Assembly: GCA_965231925.1 (NCBI GenBank)
Contig: OZ246894.1
Coordinates: forward strand, 2,728,001-2,792,000
Direction: 5' to 3'
Length of the DNA stretch: 64,000 nucleotides
From: Poriferisodalis sp965231925
Lineage (GTDB): Bacteria; Actinomycetota; Acidimicrobiia; Acidimicrobiales; Poriferisodalaceae
A model generated the notes under the pieces. That model had not been told where the DNA came from. It did not search any database and saw only the letters and a program-made list of their open reading frames with translations. The position numbers were made by a program, and so were the translations under genes. Shown piece after piece: positions 8,908 to 18,230 of the stretch. The first letter of the stretch is position 1. Every line of letters begins with the position of its first letter.

Positions 8908-9507
8908 ATGGCGAGCGGCACTGGAACGGAACGAGGAACGCTGGCGGTCACGGGCGATCCGGCGGCCGATCAGCTCGTGCTGGACGACCCGTTCTCGTTG
9001 CTGCTGGCGATGATGCTCGACCAGCAGATCCCCATGGAGTGGGCGTTCAAGGGCCCGGCCCGGCTGGCTGAGCGCCTTGGCGATCGCTACTCGGTGACAT
9101 CCATTGCCGCCATGGAACCTGACGAGCTCGAAGCTGCCTTCAAGGAAAAGCCGGCAATCCACCGGTTCCCGGGTTCGATGGCCCGGCGATGCGGCGAGCT
9201 GGCTCGTCACGTCGTCGAGCACTACGGCGCCGACGCGGGTGCCGTCTGGGCCGACGTGCGCAGCGGCAAGGCGCTGTTCGACCGGCTGCGGGCCCTGCCC
9301 GGCTACGGCGACGAAAAGGCCAAGATCTTCGTCGCGATCCTGGCCAAGCGGTTAGGGGTTGCACCCCGCGGGTGGAAGGCCGTGGCCGGCCCATTCGCCG
9401 ACCATCAGCCGCGCTCGGTGGCCGATATCGATGGCCCCGACGCCCTCGCCGAGGTCCGCGTCTGGAAGAAGAACCAGAAGGCCGCCGGCAAGTCCAAGCA
9501 GGACTGA
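8908..9507 (+). CDS. HhH-GPD-type base-excision DNA repair protein
   Basis: 199 aa from the ATG at 8908, chosen because a TAGCGT -10 box ends 8 nt before it (leaderless) and the conserved family sequence begins just after. It shows the actinobacterial small HhH-GPD glycosylase pattern: DDPFSLLLAMMLDQQIPMEW near the N-terminus and the helix-hairpin-helix ALPGYGDEKAKIF near residues 130-142. The protein is expected to bind DNA and excise damaged bases. It is divergent from the defence-like operon and appears to be a single-gene unit. The lesion specificity cannot be read from sequence. Confidence 0.85.
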   Translation: MASGTGTERGTLAVTGDPAADQLVLDDPFSLLLAMMLDQQIPMEWAFKGPARLAERLGDRYSVTSIAAMEPDELEAAFKEKPAIHRFPGSMARRCGELARHVVEHYGADAGAVWADVRSGKALFDRLRALPGYGDEKAKIFVAILAKRLGVAPRGWKAVAGPFADHQPRSVADIDGPDALAEVRVWKKNQKAAGKSKQD

Positions 9508-9852
9508 ACGCCACCGACATCGTCAGCGGGCGGTGCGTCGCGCACAACTCTGACTCCCCCGGCTGCGGTGTTCACCGGTCGATGAGGGCGGTTTCGACAC
9601 GGGCACGATGCTGACTTCCCCGGGCTGCGGTGTTCACCGCCAAGGCCCGCCGGTGCCTCACATGACAGCTGTCGCGCGTGCGTGTCGTTCAGTCGTCGCA
9701 CGTTGCGTTCCCGTGACAGGGCTATTGCTTATCTGAAATTCGAGGAACGCATCTCCCCGCGCATGCGTCGAGGCATCAAGTCGCACCGCAGCAGCAGCAG
9801 CGCTGCAGGCCGGATGCGGCGGAAGCCAACCAACGCAAAGGGGACTGACGTG
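9508..9852. repeat. 345-bp intergenic stretch with a direct repeat at 9550-9577 and 9611-9639
   Basis: No gene is seen. Two near-identical 28-29 bp copies, both containing GGCTGCGGTGTTCACCG, start 61 bp apart. Downstream, AAAGGGG at 9837-9843 serves as ribosome site for the vWA gene. The repeat may be a regulatory site or a small local duplication. Confidence 0.6.
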
Positions 9853-11706
9853 ATGAAGAGCTGCAATCCACCACATCGCCGGCAGGTGGCCGGCACCACA
9901 GCGTGGCGGATAGTCGCTGCGCTGCTGACACTGTGCCTGGTGACGGCATCGTGCACATCGGCCGACAACACCTCTGTCGACAGCGCAGACACAGCCGACT
10001 CCGACAGCACCACACAGTCGACCGCGGCCGCCTCAGACGGCCGGGCTCATCCGGCCACGACCGAATCTTCCGACGACATGGCTGACGAGGAGCAAACCGG
10101 GGCGCTCGGCAGTGCTGTTGCGCAGGAGCAAACCGAGGCGGCTTTCGCCGACGAAGCAGAGGAAGAGATGTCGGACGACAGTGGCATGAGCGAGGAATCC
10201 GTCTCGACCCAATCCTCGAGCGGCGGCCGTGAGCAAGACGCATCTGACGACTCGGAGCACTCCGCGGAACCAGAGGTCGAGCCCTACGAGCCGACGCAAC
10301 GGCGACGCACCGAGCCCGACCAGTTCGTCGACTACGGCGTCAATCCGTTCGTCGACACCGACGACGATCCGTTCTCGACCTTCGCACTCGATGTCGACAC
10401 CGCCTCGTACACCATTGCCCGCAACTTCCTCGACGGCGGCCAGCTGCCGCCCTTCGAGGCCGTGCGGGTCGAGGAATTCGTCAACTACTTCGACGGCGGC
10501 TACGACGACGAGATCGACGAGTTCACCATCAGCGTGGACGCTGCCCCGTCGCCATTCGCTGACACCGGCGACCTGCTGCTGCGGGTGGGCGTGCAGGCGC
10601 CGCACGTGGTGTCCGACGCCGTGCGGCCCGACAGCATCATCGTGGTGCTGGACAGCTCAGGCTCCATGGATCAAGAGATCGGCACCTCCAACGACAGGAC
10701 CCGGCGCATCGAACTGGTCTATGACGCCGTCAACCTGCTGCTCGAAGGCCTGGAGCCCGAAACCCGGGTGGGCGTGGTGGCCTACGCAGACTGGGCACGC
10801 ATCGTCAGCCGGCCGGCCGCTGTCGGCAGAAACCACGACGACCTGATCCGTCGCATCGAGCGAGACGTGCGACCCAGCGGGAGCACCAACGTGGCCGACG
10901 GCCTCGTCGCTGGCTACCGCATGGCCGAGAGCGAGGCAGACGCCGGGCGCGACGTGCTGGTGCTGCTGTTCTCCGACGGCGTCGCCAACGTCGGCGCCAC
11001 CGAGACCGACCGGATCCTGCGCCAGCTCGGCGAGCGCGCCGACATCGGCCTGTCCACCATCGGCGTCGGCCTCGGCCCCTTCAACGACGAGCTGATGGAG
11101 CAGCTCGCCAACCGGGCCGACGGCTCGTACCACTACATCGACGACCATGACGAAGCGTGGCGGCTGCTCGGCGACGACGTGACCTCGTTCGTCTCGGTTG
11201 CCGCCCGTGACGCCAAGGTGCAGGTCATCTTCAACCCGGACACGGTGGCCGCCTACCGGCTGCTCGGCTTCGAGAACCGCGACGTGGCCGACCGCGACTT
11301 CCGCAACGATGCCGTCGACGCCGGCGAGGTCGCCATCTCCCAGAGCGCCACGGCGCTGTATGAGCTGACGCTGGTCGACCCCGACAGCCGGAGCCGTCGC
11401 AGCAGCGAGACGCTCGCCAAGGTCACGCTGCGGTATCAGCGACCGGCCAGCGAGAACATCACCGAGGTGTCCGAGACGATCCGCGGCAGCGATGCGCACC
11501 GCAGCTTCGACAACGCGGATCGACACTTCCGGCTGGCCGCAGTGGCCGCCGAGTTCGCCGAAGTCCTGCGCCAGAGCTGGTTCGTCGACGACCCGTTGAT
11601 GCGAACGCTGCGCCACGAAGCAGAAGGCCTGGCCCGAGACTTCCGCGGCGATGCCGACGTGGCCGAACTGGCCCGGCTCATCGCCGCTGCACAGCGCTTG
11701 GGTTAG
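9853..11706 (+). CDS. von Willebrand factor A (YfbK-like) lipoprotein
   Basis: 617 aa. Start at the ATG at 9853 (a GTG one codon earlier is possible), preceded by AAAGGGG. A signal peptide ends in VTASC with Cys34 as the probable lipid-modified residue, so the protein should sit on the outer face of the membrane. Residues about 40-160 are acidic, Ser/Thr/Glu-rich and disordered-looking. Next comes the YfbK-type N-terminal domain (FALDVDTASYT near 176), then a vWA domain with the MIDAS motif DSSGSMD near 265 and FSDGVANVG near 372, then a DUF3520-type C-terminal region. vWA domains bind partners through Mg2+. Function beyond surface protein binding is unknown; the gene stands alone, followed by a strong terminator. 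Confidence 0.88.
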   Translation: MKSCNPPHRRQVAGTTAWRIVAALLTLCLVTASCTSADNTSVDSADTADSDSTTQSTAAASDGRAHPATTESSDDMADEEQTGALGSAVAQEQTEAAFADEAEEEMSDDSGMSEESVSTQSSSGGREQDASDDSEHSAEPEVEPYEPTQRRRTEPDQFVDYGVNPFVDTDDDPFSTFALDVDTASYTIARNFLDGGQLPPFEAVRVEEFVNYFDGGYDDEIDEFTISVDAAPSPFADTGDLLLRVGVQAPHVVSDAVRPDSIIVVLDSSGSMDQEIGTSNDRTRRIELVYDAVNLLLEGLEPETRVGVVAYADWARIVSRPAAVGRNHDDLIRRIERDVRPSGSTNVADGLVAGYRMAESEADAGRDVLVLLFSDGVANVGATETDRILRQLGERADIGLSTIGVGLGPFNDELMEQLANRADGSYHYIDDHDEAWRLLGDDVTSFVSVAARDAKVQVIFNPDTVAAYRLLGFENRDVADRDFRNDAVDAGEVAISQSATALYELTLVDPDSRSRRSSETLAKVTLRYQRPASENITEVSETIRGSDAHRSFDNADRHFRLAAVAAEFAEVLRQSWFVDDPLMRTLRHEAEGLARDFRGDADVAELARLIAAAQRLG

Positions 11707-11753
11707 GCCAAGCCAAGTCGGCCGGTCGAAACGTCCGGCCCGGCTTCGGCGGT

Positions 11754-11794
11754 GCCCCGGCAGTGCTCTTCGGCTCAGGAGCAATTGCCGGGGC
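11754..11794. terminator. Bidirectional hairpin between convergent genes
   Basis: A 9-bp perfect stem (11754-11762 with 11786-11794) encloses a second nested 5-bp stem (11764-11768 with 11779-11783). It lies between the vWA gene (+) and the acyl-CoA ligase gene (-), as expected for a shared terminator. No U-tract is present on either strand. Confidence 0.6.
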
Positions 11795-11829
11795 GCCGTC
11801 GCGCCCGTGCTGAGCACATGAGGGACCCG

Positions 11830-13440
11830 CTAGGTGCCGAGCAGCTCGGCGGCCAGGTCCCGCAGCTCGGCCTTGAGCACCTTGTTAGACGGGTTCAGCG
11901 GCAGCGCTTCGACGTTCCAGAAGTGGCGAGGCACCTTGTAGTTGGCCATCTGCTCACGGCACCACCCCCGCAACGCATCGGCTTCGGGAGCACCGGCCGG
12001 CGACGGAACCACGAATGCGGCACCGACCTCGCCGAGCCGTTCGTCGGGCACGCCGATGACGGCCACCTGGCCGATCTGGGGATGCTCGGTCATCACCTTC
12101 TCGACCTCGGCGGGATAGACGTTGAAGCCGCCGTTGATGAACATGTCCTTCTTGCGGTCGGTGACGTCGATGTAGCCGATGTCGTTCATCACGCAAATGT
12201 CGCCCGTGTGCAGCCAGCCCTCGGCATCGATCGCTTCGGCGGTGGCTTCGGGGTTGTCGAGGTACCCAGCCATGACGTTGTACCCGCGCACGAGTATCTC
12301 GCCGGGCTGTCCGATGGGCAGGTCCCGTCCCTCGTCGTCGACGATTCGCAGCTCGACGCCGTCGAGCGCCTGGCCGCTGGTGGTCGCCACCAGCTCGGGC
12401 GGGTCGTCGGCCGCGCAGATCGCCGCCAGCCCGTGCGTCTCGGTCATGCCGTAGCCCGTGAGCACAACCTCGAAGCCGAGGCGTTCACGCATGGCCACGA
12501 CAGTCTCCACCGGGATGGCCGCGGCGCCGGTCAGCGACGAACGCAGGCTGGAGGTGTCGTAGTCGTCGAGGCCCGCATGGTTGATGAGGGATTGGAAGAT
12601 CGCCGGCGGCCCCGGCAGGATCGTGATCTGCTCGTCCTCGATGCGCTGCAGCACCGATTCGACGTCGAAGATGGGATGAGGGTGAATGGCGGCGCCGTGC
12701 ATGATGCACGGCGTGATGCCCGCAGAGAATCCGAAGGCATGGAAGAACGGATTGATCACCAGCATCCGATCGCCCCGGCGCATGCCCAGCTCGAGCGCGT
12801 ACTGGTTGAAGTTCCGCAGCACCGATGCTTGGTGCACCAGCACGCCCTTGGGCAGGCCCGTGGTGCCGGAGGTGAACATGACCAGCCCGAGATCATCGCC
12901 CGACGCAGCCGCACACCTTCGTGCTGCCTCGGCCGCAGCCTCCGGCGTCGCCCGCCCCGCGAACTCGGCGTAGGAGATCGTGCCGCTGGGCGCGTCACCG
13001 CGCAGGATCACCGTGTCGACGAGCGTGTCGACCGTGTGGCCACCGTCGGCGGCCTCGTTGAGATCCTTGACGTAGTCGTAGCCCAAGAACCCGGCCACAG
13101 TGAACAACACTTTGATCTTGGCCTTGCCCAGCACATACGCGGCTTCGCGGCCTTTGAAGCGGGTGTTCACCGGCACGAGCACCCCGCCGGCGCGCAGCGT
13201 GCCCATCGAGGCGATCACCCACTCCCATGCGTTCGGCGCCCAGATGCCCACCGATTCGCCTGGCTCGACGCCCGATGCCACCAGCGCTGCGGCGCACTCG
13301 TCGGAGAGTCCCTTGATGTCTGCGAAGCTCAGCGACACGTCGCCGTCGCGGATCGCCTCGGCGTCGCCGAACAGCCGCGCTGCCCGGTCGACGAGGTCGG
13401 GATAGTTATCGGGTATCGCCTCAGACATCACGTCAGACAT
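11830..13440 (-). CDS. AMP-forming acyl-CoA ligase (FadD3-like)
   Basis: 536 aa, full length for the family. Motifs in order: P-loop MFTSGTTGLPKG (about residue 180), GYGMTE (about 328), GWLHTGD, the hinge DRKKDMFINGG followed by FNVYPAEVE, and a C-terminal NKVLKAEL with the adenylation Lys. The best resemblance is to FadD3-type ligases, which in mycobacteria activate the HIP acid left after steroid ring cleavage; substrate here is not decidable. Start at ATG 13440 or the in-frame ATG four codons later; a weak GAGACT box lies 7 nt before the first. No steroid genes are nearby. Activity would be CoA ester formation in the cytosol with AMP and PPi release. Confidence 0.88.
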   Translation of the reverse strand: MSDVMSEAIPDNYPDLVDRAARLFGDAEAIRDGDVSLSFADIKGLSDECAAALVASGVEPGESVGIWAPNAWEWVIASMGTLRAGGVLVPVNTRFKGREAAYVLGKAKIKVLFTVAGFLGYDYVKDLNEAADGGHTVDTLVDTVILRGDAPSGTISYAEFAGRATPEAAAEAARRCAAASGDDLGLVMFTSGTTGLPKGVLVHQASVLRNFNQYALELGMRRGDRMLVINPFFHAFGFSAGITPCIMHGAAIHPHPIFDVESVLQRIEDEQITILPGPPAIFQSLINHAGLDDYDTSSLRSSLTGAAAIPVETVVAMRERLGFEVVLTGYGMTETHGLAAICAADDPPELVATTSGQALDGVELRIVDDEGRDLPIGQPGEILVRGYNVMAGYLDNPEATAEAIDAEGWLHTGDICVMNDIGYIDVTDRKKDMFINGGFNVYPAEVEKVMTEHPQIGQVAVIGVPDERLGEVGAAFVVPSPAGAPEADALRGWCREQMANYKVPRHFWNVEALPLNPSNKVLKAELRDLAAELLGT

Positions 13441-13632
13441 GGCGGACAGTCTCGCGGTTGGAGCACACCGTTTCCCTGCCGGCGCAGGCGAGACTGCCGC
13501 CGTGAAGACATTGGCATTCCGAGGGACCGGTGACGGCGGCGCGGCGACGGCGGCGCGGCCACGGTGCCGATGCAGTGACGGGAATTCGACGACGACGGCT
13601 CAGTTGGCGGCAGCCGCGGTGAGGGCGGCCCG

Positions 13633-14571
13633 ATGATCGTCTGCTGCGGCGAAGCGCTGGTCGATGTCCTCGACGGCGACGAGGCCCGTTCGGTGCCGGG
13701 GGGCGGGCCCATGAACGCGGCTGTCGCTGCTGCACGGCTCGGCGCGCCGGTCGCCTTCGTCGGACGGGTGTCCACCGACGCGGCAGGCGACCTCATCTGG
13801 CGACACCTCCAGCGCAGCGGTGTCGAGCTACGCGCCTGCGAGCGCGGAGATGAGCCGACAGCGATGGCATTCATTCAGCTCTCGCCCCGTCCGTCGTTCC
13901 GTTTCGAAGGTGACAACACCGCCGACACAGCGCTCGACGCGGTCGACTTGGCTGCGCTCGGCAACGGCCCGCACATCCTGCACGGCGGCACCCTGGGCAT
14001 GTTCCGCGGGCGAACCGCCGAGGTGCTGGCTGGGCTGGCCGAGCGTCACGACGGCCTCGTCTCGCTCGACCCCAATGTTCGGCCGGCGATCATCGATGAC
14101 CGGGATCGGTGGGACCACTTCCACCAGCGCTGGCTGAGCGCCTGCGACCTCTACCGAGCGTCCGATGAGGACCTGGCGTGGATCTGGCCCGGTCGCGAGG
14201 CTGGCGATTGCGCTGCAGAGTTGCTCGCCGGGCGGATCACGACCGTGATGGTCACCCGCGGCGGCCAGGGAGTCGCCGTGTACACGGACGAGGGCGAGCT
14301 GGAGGTGGCAGCCTCATCGATCGACACCATCAACACAGCCGACACCGTCGGCGCCGGCGACTCATTCGTCGGCTCGGTGCTGGCGTCGCTGTGGAACCGG
14401 CTCGGCGCCGACCGTTCATCGCTCGTTTCGCTCAGCCTCGTCGATTGGCGCGCGATCGCAGAACGCGCCGCGGCCGCCGCGGCGATCACTTGCTCGCGAT
14501 CTGGCGCCGATCCGCCGTTCGCCCACGAACTGGAGACGAACGTCGAGCAACCGGTGACCGGTGACCGGTGA
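13633..14571 (+). CDS. PfkB-family carbohydrate kinase (fructokinase-like)
   Basis: 312 aa. The N-terminal CCGEALVDVL and GGGPMNAAVAAARLG correspond to PfkB signature 1. The C-terminal DTVGAGDSFVGSVLA (about residue 236) is signature 2, with the catalytic Asp and the anion hole. Family length is normal. It should phosphorylate a sugar (fructose, ribose or similar) with ATP in the cytosol; substrate not determined. The ATG at 13633 follows GAGGGCGG, a modest ribosome site. The gene is divergent from the acyl-CoA ligase (190-bp gap) and convergent with the methyltransferase. Confidence 0.85.
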   Translation: MIVCCGEALVDVLDGDEARSVPGGGPMNAAVAAARLGAPVAFVGRVSTDAAGDLIWRHLQRSGVELRACERGDEPTAMAFIQLSPRPSFRFEGDNTADTALDAVDLAALGNGPHILHGGTLGMFRGRTAEVLAGLAERHDGLVSLDPNVRPAIIDDRDRWDHFHQRWLSACDLYRASDEDLAWIWPGREAGDCAAELLAGRITTVMVTRGGQGVAVYTDEGELEVAASSIDTINTADTVGAGDSFVGSVLASLWNRLGADRSSLVSLSLVDWRAIAERAAAAAAITCSRSGADPPFAHELETNVEQPVTGDR

Positions 14572-14640
14572 TACGCCACCGGCAGCAGCGGTGCGAGCCG
14601 CTCTCGGGCTCAGGCGACCGGGTACTGAGGCCTTGCATTC

Positions 14641-14660
14641 GGCGCCCCGCAATCGGCGCC
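14641..14660. terminator. Possible hairpin between convergent pfkB-like and methyltransferase genes
   Basis: GGCGCC occurs at 14641-14646 and 14655-14660 and can pair with itself over an 8-nt loop. Location between convergent genes supports a terminator, but the stem is short. Confidence 0.3.
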
Positions 14661-14697
14661 CAGATGCGAGCCGCAGCCGTGCCGGCCGCTGTGGGAC

Positions 14698-15621
14698 TCA
14701 GCTGATCTGCGCCAGCGCCTCGCTGTGGATGAAGTGAAAGTACCCGTCGGGATCGTCGGCCCACGCCCGCCAGCCGGCGGCGATCTGTTCCATCTCGTCA
14801 GACGTGGCGTAGCCGTACTCGACGGCCTGGCGAGCGAAGCTGGTGTTCAGGCAGCGATCGGCCCATGAGTAGCCCCAGTTGCGACGTGTCTCGGGCGTCC
14901 AGAACTGCCACACCGACGCCGACATCGCCACGTCGGGCAGCCCGGCCGCACGGAACCACGAGAACAGGTGGCGGCCGGCGTCGGGCTCCGCGTCATTGTG
15001 GCGACACACCTGCCGGTACACCTCCCGCCAGCGGGTGATCTCGGTGCTGGACGGGTAGCCCCGCATCGTCGAGTAGTCCGAGTCGCGCACTGCCACCCAG
15101 CCGCCGGGGCGCACCACCCGGGCCATCTCGGCGATCGCCAACACTGGGTCCGAAAGGTGCTGGCAGACCTGATGCGCGTAGGCAACGTCGAACGTGGCGT
15201 CGCCATAGGGCAGCTCGTACACCGATTCGTTGGCCAGCGTCACGTTGTCGACTCCGGCTTCGGCAACCGTGGCAGCCGCAGTTTCCAGGATCTCGTCAGT
15301 GACTTCGATGCCGGTGATGTGGCCGCGCTCGGCCCAGCGGGCGAGGCCGACGGTGATCGAGGCCGGGCCGCAGCCGACGTCGAGGATGCGGGCATCGGGC
15401 TCGATCACGTGACGGGCGAACGCCGCGCAGTCCTCCGCGGTGCGCCTCGCGTGCTGAGCGACCACCGCCGGCTGATGGCCGTGTGTGTACTCGTCGCCGC
15501 TGCGTGAATCGAGTCCCGTCGGCGACGGCGCGTCGCATGCGGCTTCTGCCGCCGCCGCTGCATCTGCTGCCATTCGCCTCGCGGACTCGGAGACTGGTTT
15601 GTCGGGAAAGCGGCCGGTCAC
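14698..15621 (-). CDS. Class I SAM-dependent methyltransferase
   Basis: 307 aa. Motif I is ILDVGCGPASITVGLA, followed by GIEVTDEIL (acidic loop), DVAYAHQVCQHLSDP and RVVRPGGWVAVRD, the UbiE/Methyltransf_11 order. The GTG at 15621 is preferred over the longer frame because a TACGCT -10 box lies exactly 7 nt before it; upstream codons overlap that promoter. The C-terminal third (FYSWAD-like WGYSWADRCLN and the FHFIHSEAL end) resembles actinobacterial methyltransferases of unknown substrate. It is divergent from the CoxL gene; the two leaderless promoters are almost back to back. Confidence 0.85.
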   Translation of the reverse strand: MTGRFPDKPVSESARRMAADAAAAAEAACDAPSPTGLDSRSGDEYTHGHQPAVVAQHARRTAEDCAAFARHVIEPDARILDVGCGPASITVGLARWAERGHITGIEVTDEILETAAATVAEAGVDNVTLANESVYELPYGDATFDVAYAHQVCQHLSDPVLAIAEMARVVRPGGWVAVRDSDYSTMRGYPSSTEITRWREVYRQVCRHNDAEPDAGRHLFSWFRAAGLPDVAMSASVWQFWTPETRRNWGYSWADRCLNTSFARQAVEYGYATSDEMEQIAAGWRAWADDPDGYFHFIHSEALAQIS

Positions 15622-15628
15622 GGGCGGC

Positions 15629-15679
15629 AGCGTAACGAGCACGCCGAACCGGTTAGGTGTCGCAGCGCGTCACTAGCCT
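15629..15679. promoter_or_regulatory. Divergent leaderless promoters of methyltransferase and coxL-type genes
   Basis: On the minus strand TACGCT (15634-15629) is 7 nt from the GTG at 15621. On the plus strand TAGCCT (15674-15679) is 8 nt from the ATG at 15688. Neither start has a ribosome-binding site. Confidence 0.55.
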
Positions 15680-15687
15680 CGCCGCCC

Positions 15688-18126
15688 ATGGCTGGATCGA
15701 TCCTGGGCAACGAAGTCCGACGAACCGAAGACCCTGAGCTGCTGACGGTCGGCGGCCAATATGTCTACGACCACACCGCCGAGGGCATGTGCCACGCGGT
15801 GTTCGTCCGTTCCCCCATCGCCCATGCGCGCCTCGGCGGTATCGACACCAGCGAAGCGCAGCAGGCGCCGGGCGTGATCGAGGTGGTCACCGCTCGCGAG
15901 CTCGGCGTCGCCCCGCACCACGGTTTCGTCAAGGTGGCAGACGAGTTTGCTCGCCCGCCGCTGGCGACCGGCAAGGTCCGCTTCGTCGGCGAAGCAGTCG
16001 CCGTGGTCGTGGCCGAGACCTTGGCTCAAGCAGTCGACGCTGCCGAGCTCGTTGGGGTCGACTACGACCCGCTGCCCGCAGTTCCCGACGCCGAGGCGGC
16101 GCTCGCTCCCGGGGCGACGGCACTCTTCGACGAGCGGCCCAACAACGTCGCAACCGAGATCACCGACCCGCCTGGCATCAACCCGCTCGACGGAGCGACC
16201 CACATCGTGCGGGGCCGCTATGTCAACCAGAAGATCGCCGCGGTGCCGCTCGAGCCCAATTCGTGCGCCGCGGTACCCGGCGACGACGGCCGCATGACGG
16301 TGTATTGCGCGACGCAGATGCCACACCTCATGAAGATGCAGCTCGCGGCGGCGCTCGGCTGGGATGCGCCACGGTTGCGTGTGATCGCACCTCATGTCGG
16401 CGGAGGCTTCGGCGCCAAAGCCGGCCTGTACCACGAGCACACGGTGGTGGCGGCCCTGGCCGACCGTCTGGGCCGCCCGGTCACATGGACGCCCGGGCGC
16501 AGCGAGGACATGACCACGCTGGCGCACAGCCGGGCCCAGGTGCAGTACGCGGAACTCGGCGTGCGCGACGACGGCACCTTCACCGGGCTGCGGGTACGCC
16601 TCGTGGGCGATACCGGTGCCTACCCCAACATCGGCACGATGCTGCCGGCGGGCACCAAGCGGATGTCCAACGGCACCTACGCATTTCCCGCAATCCGGTT
16701 CGATGTCGCCACTGCGGTGACCAACACGACGCCGACCGGTGCATATCGGGGTGCCGGACGGCCTGAAGCGGCGGCCCTGCTCGAACGCCTCGTCGACCAG
16801 GCAGCCATCGAGACCGGCATCGATCCCATCGAGATCCGCCTGCGCAATTTCATTTCCCCCGATGCCTTCCCCTTCGACACGCTCACCGGCGTGACCTACG
16901 ACAGCGGCGACTACGCCCTGCCGCTGCAGCGAGCGGTCGAGCTTGCCGGTTATGACGATCTGCGGGAAGAACAGCGTGCGCGGCGTGAGCGCGGCGATGT
17001 GCGCCAGCTCGGCATCGGCATCGCCAGCTTCGTGGAGATCACCGCCGGCGGTCTGACCAGCGAGTTCGCCGCGGTGCGCATCGAGCCAGACGGCGGCGCC
17101 ACCATCCGTGTCGGCACGAGTGCTCACGGCCAGGGCCATCACACGACGTTCGCCCAGATCGTGTCGGCCCGCACCGGCATCGATGTCGAGCGGATCGGGT
17201 TCATCCAATCCGACACCGATCTGGTGCCCCGCGGTGGCGGGACGGGCGGCTCACGGTCGGTGCAGGTCGGCGGCTCGGCCGTCGCCACCGCCACGGACGT
17301 GCTCATCGGCAGGGCGCAGCGGCTCGCAGCGCACTTGCTCGAAGCCAGCGCGGACGACATCGTGCTCGACGCCGAGGTGGGAACTTTCAGCGTGGCCGGT
17401 GTGCCGGCTCGATCCGTCGACTGGGTGCAGTTGGCCGGCGCGGTCGACGAAGCACCGGCGGGGCTGCTCGGCGATCCGACCGAGGCGGAGGTCGACGCGT
17501 CCAAGCGCGGCGAGCCCGTCGACCCAGGGCTTGCCGCGCAGCTCGACTTCGACCAGGGCGAGGCCAGCTTTCCCTTCGGCGCGCACGTCGCTGTGGTGGA
17601 GGTCGACACCGACACGGGCGAAGTCCATTACCTGCGGCACATCGCGGTCGACGATGCCGGCACGGTGATCAACCCGCTGCTGCTCGCCGGCCAGCAGCAC
17701 GGCGGCATCGCCCAGGGCGCAGCGCAGACCTTGTACGAGGAAGTGCTCTTCGACGACGACGGCAACCCCCAGACCGGCACGCTGATGACGTACCTGTTCC
17801 CTTCAGCCGCGGAGTTCCCCCAATTCGAAGTCCACAGCACGCAGACGCCCTCGCCGCTCAACCCGCTGGGCGCCAAGGGCATCGGCGAGGCCAGCACCAT
17901 CGGCTCGACGCCGGCGCTGCAGAACGCTGTCATCGATGCAGTAGCCCACCTCGGTGTACGGCACATCGACATGCCCATGAGCCCGCAACGGGTGTGGGAG
18001 GCGATCGCGGCGGCGCGAGCAGGCAGCCCAGCCGATCCGTGGCGAGAGCCGCCGGAGATCTTTGCCGTGATGGCGAACGGTCAACAGGTCGATCCCGAAG
18101 GGCTTGCCGCTGCCGAAGGGATCTGA
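15688..18126 (+). CDS. CoxL-type (form II) molybdenum hydroxylase large subunit
   Basis: 812 aa, full length for the xanthine dehydrogenase/CO dehydrogenase large-subunit family. It shows GGGFGAKAG (about 238), AYRGAGR (about 351) and AKGIGEAST near the C-terminus (catalytic Glu type motif). AYRGAGR is the form II motif; form I CO dehydrogenases carry AYRCSFR, so CO oxidation is unlikely to be the role. The protein needs a FAD medium subunit and a 2Fe-2S small subunit, but neither gene is adjacent: the next genes are a methyltransferase upstream and gamma-butyrobetaine hydroxylase downstream. It may be an orphan subunit that pairs with partners elsewhere. Substrate unknown. Confidence 0.88.
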   Translation: MAGSILGNEVRRTEDPELLTVGGQYVYDHTAEGMCHAVFVRSPIAHARLGGIDTSEAQQAPGVIEVVTARELGVAPHHGFVKVADEFARPPLATGKVRFVGEAVAVVVAETLAQAVDAAELVGVDYDPLPAVPDAEAALAPGATALFDERPNNVATEITDPPGINPLDGATHIVRGRYVNQKIAAVPLEPNSCAAVPGDDGRMTVYCATQMPHLMKMQLAAALGWDAPRLRVIAPHVGGGFGAKAGLYHEHTVVAALADRLGRPVTWTPGRSEDMTTLAHSRAQVQYAELGVRDDGTFTGLRVRLVGDTGAYPNIGTMLPAGTKRMSNGTYAFPAIRFDVATAVTNTTPTGAYRGAGRPEAAALLERLVDQAAIETGIDPIEIRLRNFISPDAFPFDTLTGVTYDSGDYALPLQRAVELAGYDDLREEQRARRERGDVRQLGIGIASFVEITAGGLTSEFAAVRIEPDGGATIRVGTSAHGQGHHTTFAQIVSARTGIDVERIGFIQSDTDLVPRGGGTGGSRSVQVGGSAVATATDVLIGRAQRLAAHLLEASADDIVLDAEVGTFSVAGVPARSVDWVQLAGAVDEAPAGLLGDPTEAEVDASKRGEPVDPGLAAQLDFDQGEASFPFGAHVAVVEVDTDTGEVHYLRHIAVDDAGTVINPLLLAGQQHGGIAQGAAQTLYEEVLFDDDGNPQTGTLMTYLFPSAAEFPQFEVHSTQTPSPLNPLGAKGIGEASTIGSTPALQNAVIDAVAHLGVRHIDMPMSPQRVWEAIAAARAGSPADPWREPPEIFAVMANGQQVDPEGLAAAEGI

Positions 18127-18230
18127 GCGGGAGCAGCGTCGCCAACTCGGCACACGGCAGCGGTGCAATCGACTGCCCGCCGCTGATTCGGTGGCCGGTC
18201 GGCCAGACGCGCTGTGAGACAATTTGGCCA

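Noticed and set aside
11752..13533. 593-codon open frame on the plus strand
   Set aside because: Antisense to the acyl-CoA ligase, which has all family motifs.
15673..17208. 511-codon open frame on the minus strand
   Set aside because: Antisense to the CoxL-type gene; no coding motif.
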